64,000 nucleotides of DNA, taken from assembly GCF_036850765.1 (NCBI RefSeq), contig NC_089492.1:289762590-289826589 (forward strand). The letters are read 5' to 3'. The notes under the pieces were generated by a model. The model worked only from the letters and a program-made list of their open reading frames with translations. It was not told where the DNA came from and ran no database searches. The stretch comes from Saccopteryx bilineata. Lineage: Eukaryota > Chordata > Mammalia > Chiroptera > Emballonuridae. The position numbers and the translations under genes are program-made. Positions 62,077 to 64,000 of this stretch are shown one piece after another (the stretch's first letter is position 1; each line of letters starts with the position of its first letter).

Positions 62077-62097
62077 CCCCCCCCCCCCCCCCCCCCC
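62077..62097 (+). repeat. 21-base poly-C run in 3' UTR
   Basis: Twenty-one consecutive C, preceded by GAGAG and followed by GCCGGAGCC. Such runs bind poly(C)-binding proteins in RNA and are error-prone in sequencing; exact length is uncertain. Confidence 0.85.
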
Positions 62098-64000
62098 GCC
62101 GGAGCCTCCCAGGCTGCTGCTTTGTGTCCTGGCCCTCCTCCAGCTGCCCCAGTGTGGGGATTGGGGTGTGGGTCCGGGCCTGTCTGTGTCTGATGCTCAG
62201 CCTGGAAGGGATTTCCAAGCCTCAGGCTTTCTGGGGAGATGCCCTGGGTAGGAATCCTGTTTGAGTGACAGGCAAGCTGAGCCTGGGGGTGGGGGTGCCA
62301 GGAGGGGCTTGGGCTCACAGCTCCTTAGGCTGGGTCTGGGGCCAAGAATTAGTGGCTCACCTTGGGGACAGCTGGGTGATTGGCCAGCCCTTACGGAGCC
62401 CCAGACGTCCTCAATTGTAAATGGTTCTCTCTGAACCCTGGAGGGCTGGACCCCCAAGGACCCTTCCATCTTGGTTGCCCCATATTCCATCTTGATTAGT
62501 TCCCAGGGCAGACCCAGGGCTGGCGTTGCGGGTGGGGCGGGGAGTCGAGAGGGTCCTGGAAGTAGCCCGCAGGTTTCCAGGACACACATGAGGCAGCAGC
62601 TGACCCCGCCTCCTGGGAATGGTGAGGTCATTGCAGTTCACTGTGGTTCACATGCGTGTGTGTCCCCTAGTCAGTGCCTCCCTGCAAAGGCTCCTGGCTC
62701 AGGCCACAGGTGAGGTGACTGACACGAGCCGCCCTCCACCCAGGGGCCTTCTTGTGGTTGGCCTCACTAGAAACGGTGCCAGCCTTCCCTGGCCACAGTG
62801 GGTGGTCCCGAGTGTCAGGCTCAGGGCACATAGCAGCAGGAGGGGGTCTGCATCAACTGGTCCAGCTCAAGGGTCCATGGGCCCTCCCTTCCAAGCCTTC
62901 CTCCCTCTGTCCCCTCTGTCCCCTCTGTCTGCACACCCTTCCAGGCCTTGCTAGTGTCCCCTGGGCCCTGCTCACCGGGGCAGAGCCAGGCACCCACAGA
63001 TGGCCAGCAGGGACCGGCACCCCTGAGGCCCAGGACGGGGGCTGTGGACAGTTGGGGAGTGGGTTTCTGTTATCTGCTTTAGGAGAGAAAAAGGATCTTA
63101 AGAGCGTTTTCTTGGTTTATCAGTTATCTCCTGCCCAGAGCGGTATGTGGGCACCTATTGTCTTTGGCATCTCCAGGCTGGGTTTGGTTTTTGCTGCTGG
63201 CAGAATGAGGGTTGTCGTGGGGTGAGCGGGACCCCACAGCGCCAGCCTGCGGGTTTGTTGCCAGCCACCTTATTATTTAAACCAGTGCGAGCAGGCTTTC
63301 TGTTGAACTACCTTTGGGCTGCGGTCTCCGAGTGCATTACCTGCCGTGCTCCTGGGCAGTGAGGGGAGTTTGGGTTGGACCAACCGTGTCTGGAGAGCCC
63401 TGCCCCCACTCACACATGCCTGCCACGGAAGCACATCCCGAGACCCCTGCCCGTGTTGGGAGAACTGCCCCGCACGCCACCTTTAGGAGCTCCTTTGTTT
63501 TTCTGCAAATTGTGATCAAGGTCCTGCACGGCTGGTGCAGGTGCCACCGCCACCAGGGGTCCCTTGCCAGGGTCCTCTGGGGGCTTCCCTGCCCAGGTCG
63601 GGGGCTGGTGACATCTGGTGCCCTTGTTCCCAGGTGTTGGGTACCAGGGCTTTTGGCCTGGTGGGGGGTGACTGGTGTAGAGGGAGGGCTTGGGAACCTG
63701 GGAACAGGTGGCCTGTGGAGCATGGGGGCGGGGGAAGGGGCCTGGGCACGATGTAGGGGCTGAGGTTTGGCCTGGCCACGGCCTGGGGTCTCCCCACCAC
63801 CGTCTGCATCGAGGGACGCGGCTCCAGCCCCGTTTTCTATTTCCGGAAGTTTACAGGTTGCGGCGTATTAGCCCAAAGTCATTGGCGTTATGTGTTGGGT
63901 TTTTTTTTCTTAGTTTTCAGATTTTTTTTAAACAAAAGTATTTTTTTAGGTGCGATAACCCAGAAAGGGCCTGTCGGGTGTGTGTGTGCGTCCTGAGCCC

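Larger units (their letters stand above)
60215..64000 (+). other. CHD5: CHD5 3' UTR and possible downstream flank
   Basis: Follows the TAA stop. Human CHD5 is known to have a long 3' UTR (several kb), so most of this is probably transcribed, but I see no AATAAA or ATTAAA to mark its end. Contents: the second copy of a local duplication (60570-60749), a less GC-rich stretch near 61215-61345 that may be conserved, a 21-base C run (62077-62097) and a T/A-rich patch near 63898-63955. Open frames here are short and unsupported. In human the neighbouring gene is convergent KCNAB2; nothing coding from it is visible. Confidence 0.6.

Noticed and set aside
60215..64000. KCNAB2 3' end on the minus strand (human neighbour)
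   Set aside because: No coding exon or poly(A) signal on either strand can be recognised in this interval.

Overview
This is a mammalian nuclear genomic window. It holds one spliced gene on the + strand, the chromodomain-helicase-DNA-binding gene CHD5 (NuRD-type class II CHD remodeller). I placed 40 consecutive coding exons between 10033 and 60214. All have GT/AG borders and compatible phases. They encode residues 27-1954 of a protein whose numbering assumes the 1954-residue human CHD5 length (recalled, not searched). The first coding exon (about 26 residues plus a split codon), the promoter and the 5' UTR lie upstream of base 1. The 3' UTR starts at 60215 and probably runs to or past the window end, because I see no AATAAA or ATTAAA. 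No other protein-coding gene is supported on either strand.

The host is probably a bat (Chiroptera). The introns carry many tRNA-derived SINEs of the type that begins GCCTGACC(A)GG..GGTGGCGCAGTGGATAGAGCG or GCCCTGGCCGGTTGGCTCAG, with intact target-site duplications. There are also two hAT DNA-transposon insertions with perfect 8-bp target duplications and one TA-flanked mariner/Tigger-like element. Recent DNA transposons are unusual in mammals but known in bats. Family-level placement is not proved from sequence alone.

Layout: 1-10032 is intron 1, rich in local duplications and tandem repeats. 10033-25205 encodes the acidic/lysine-rich N-terminus and the CHDNT domain. 25914-26490 encodes the two PHD fingers. 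27467-30525 encodes the tandem chromodomains. 31824-41692 encodes the Snf2 ATPase (Walker A GLGKT, DEAH box, motifs III, V and VI all intact). 41869-48010 encodes the C-terminal regulatory and SANT-like regions. 48011-55060 is a 7-kb AT-richer intron packed with LINE-1 and SINE sequence. 55061-60214 encodes the CHDCT2-type C-terminus. The ORF is intact, so the gene looks functional.

The most interesting non-coding signals are: a U12-type (minor spliceosome) intron between exons 36 and 37; a perfect RFX X-box in an AT-rich island of intron 2; a 49-bp inverted copy of an intronic minisatellite flanked by 15-bp direct repeats; two hAT insertions bracketing exon 5; inverted SINEs flanking exons 12-15; and two pairs of local ~175-bp duplications, one of which places a copy in the 3' UTR. 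I found no evidence of a wholly new multi-gene system. Exon numbers assume a single coding exon upstream of the window.
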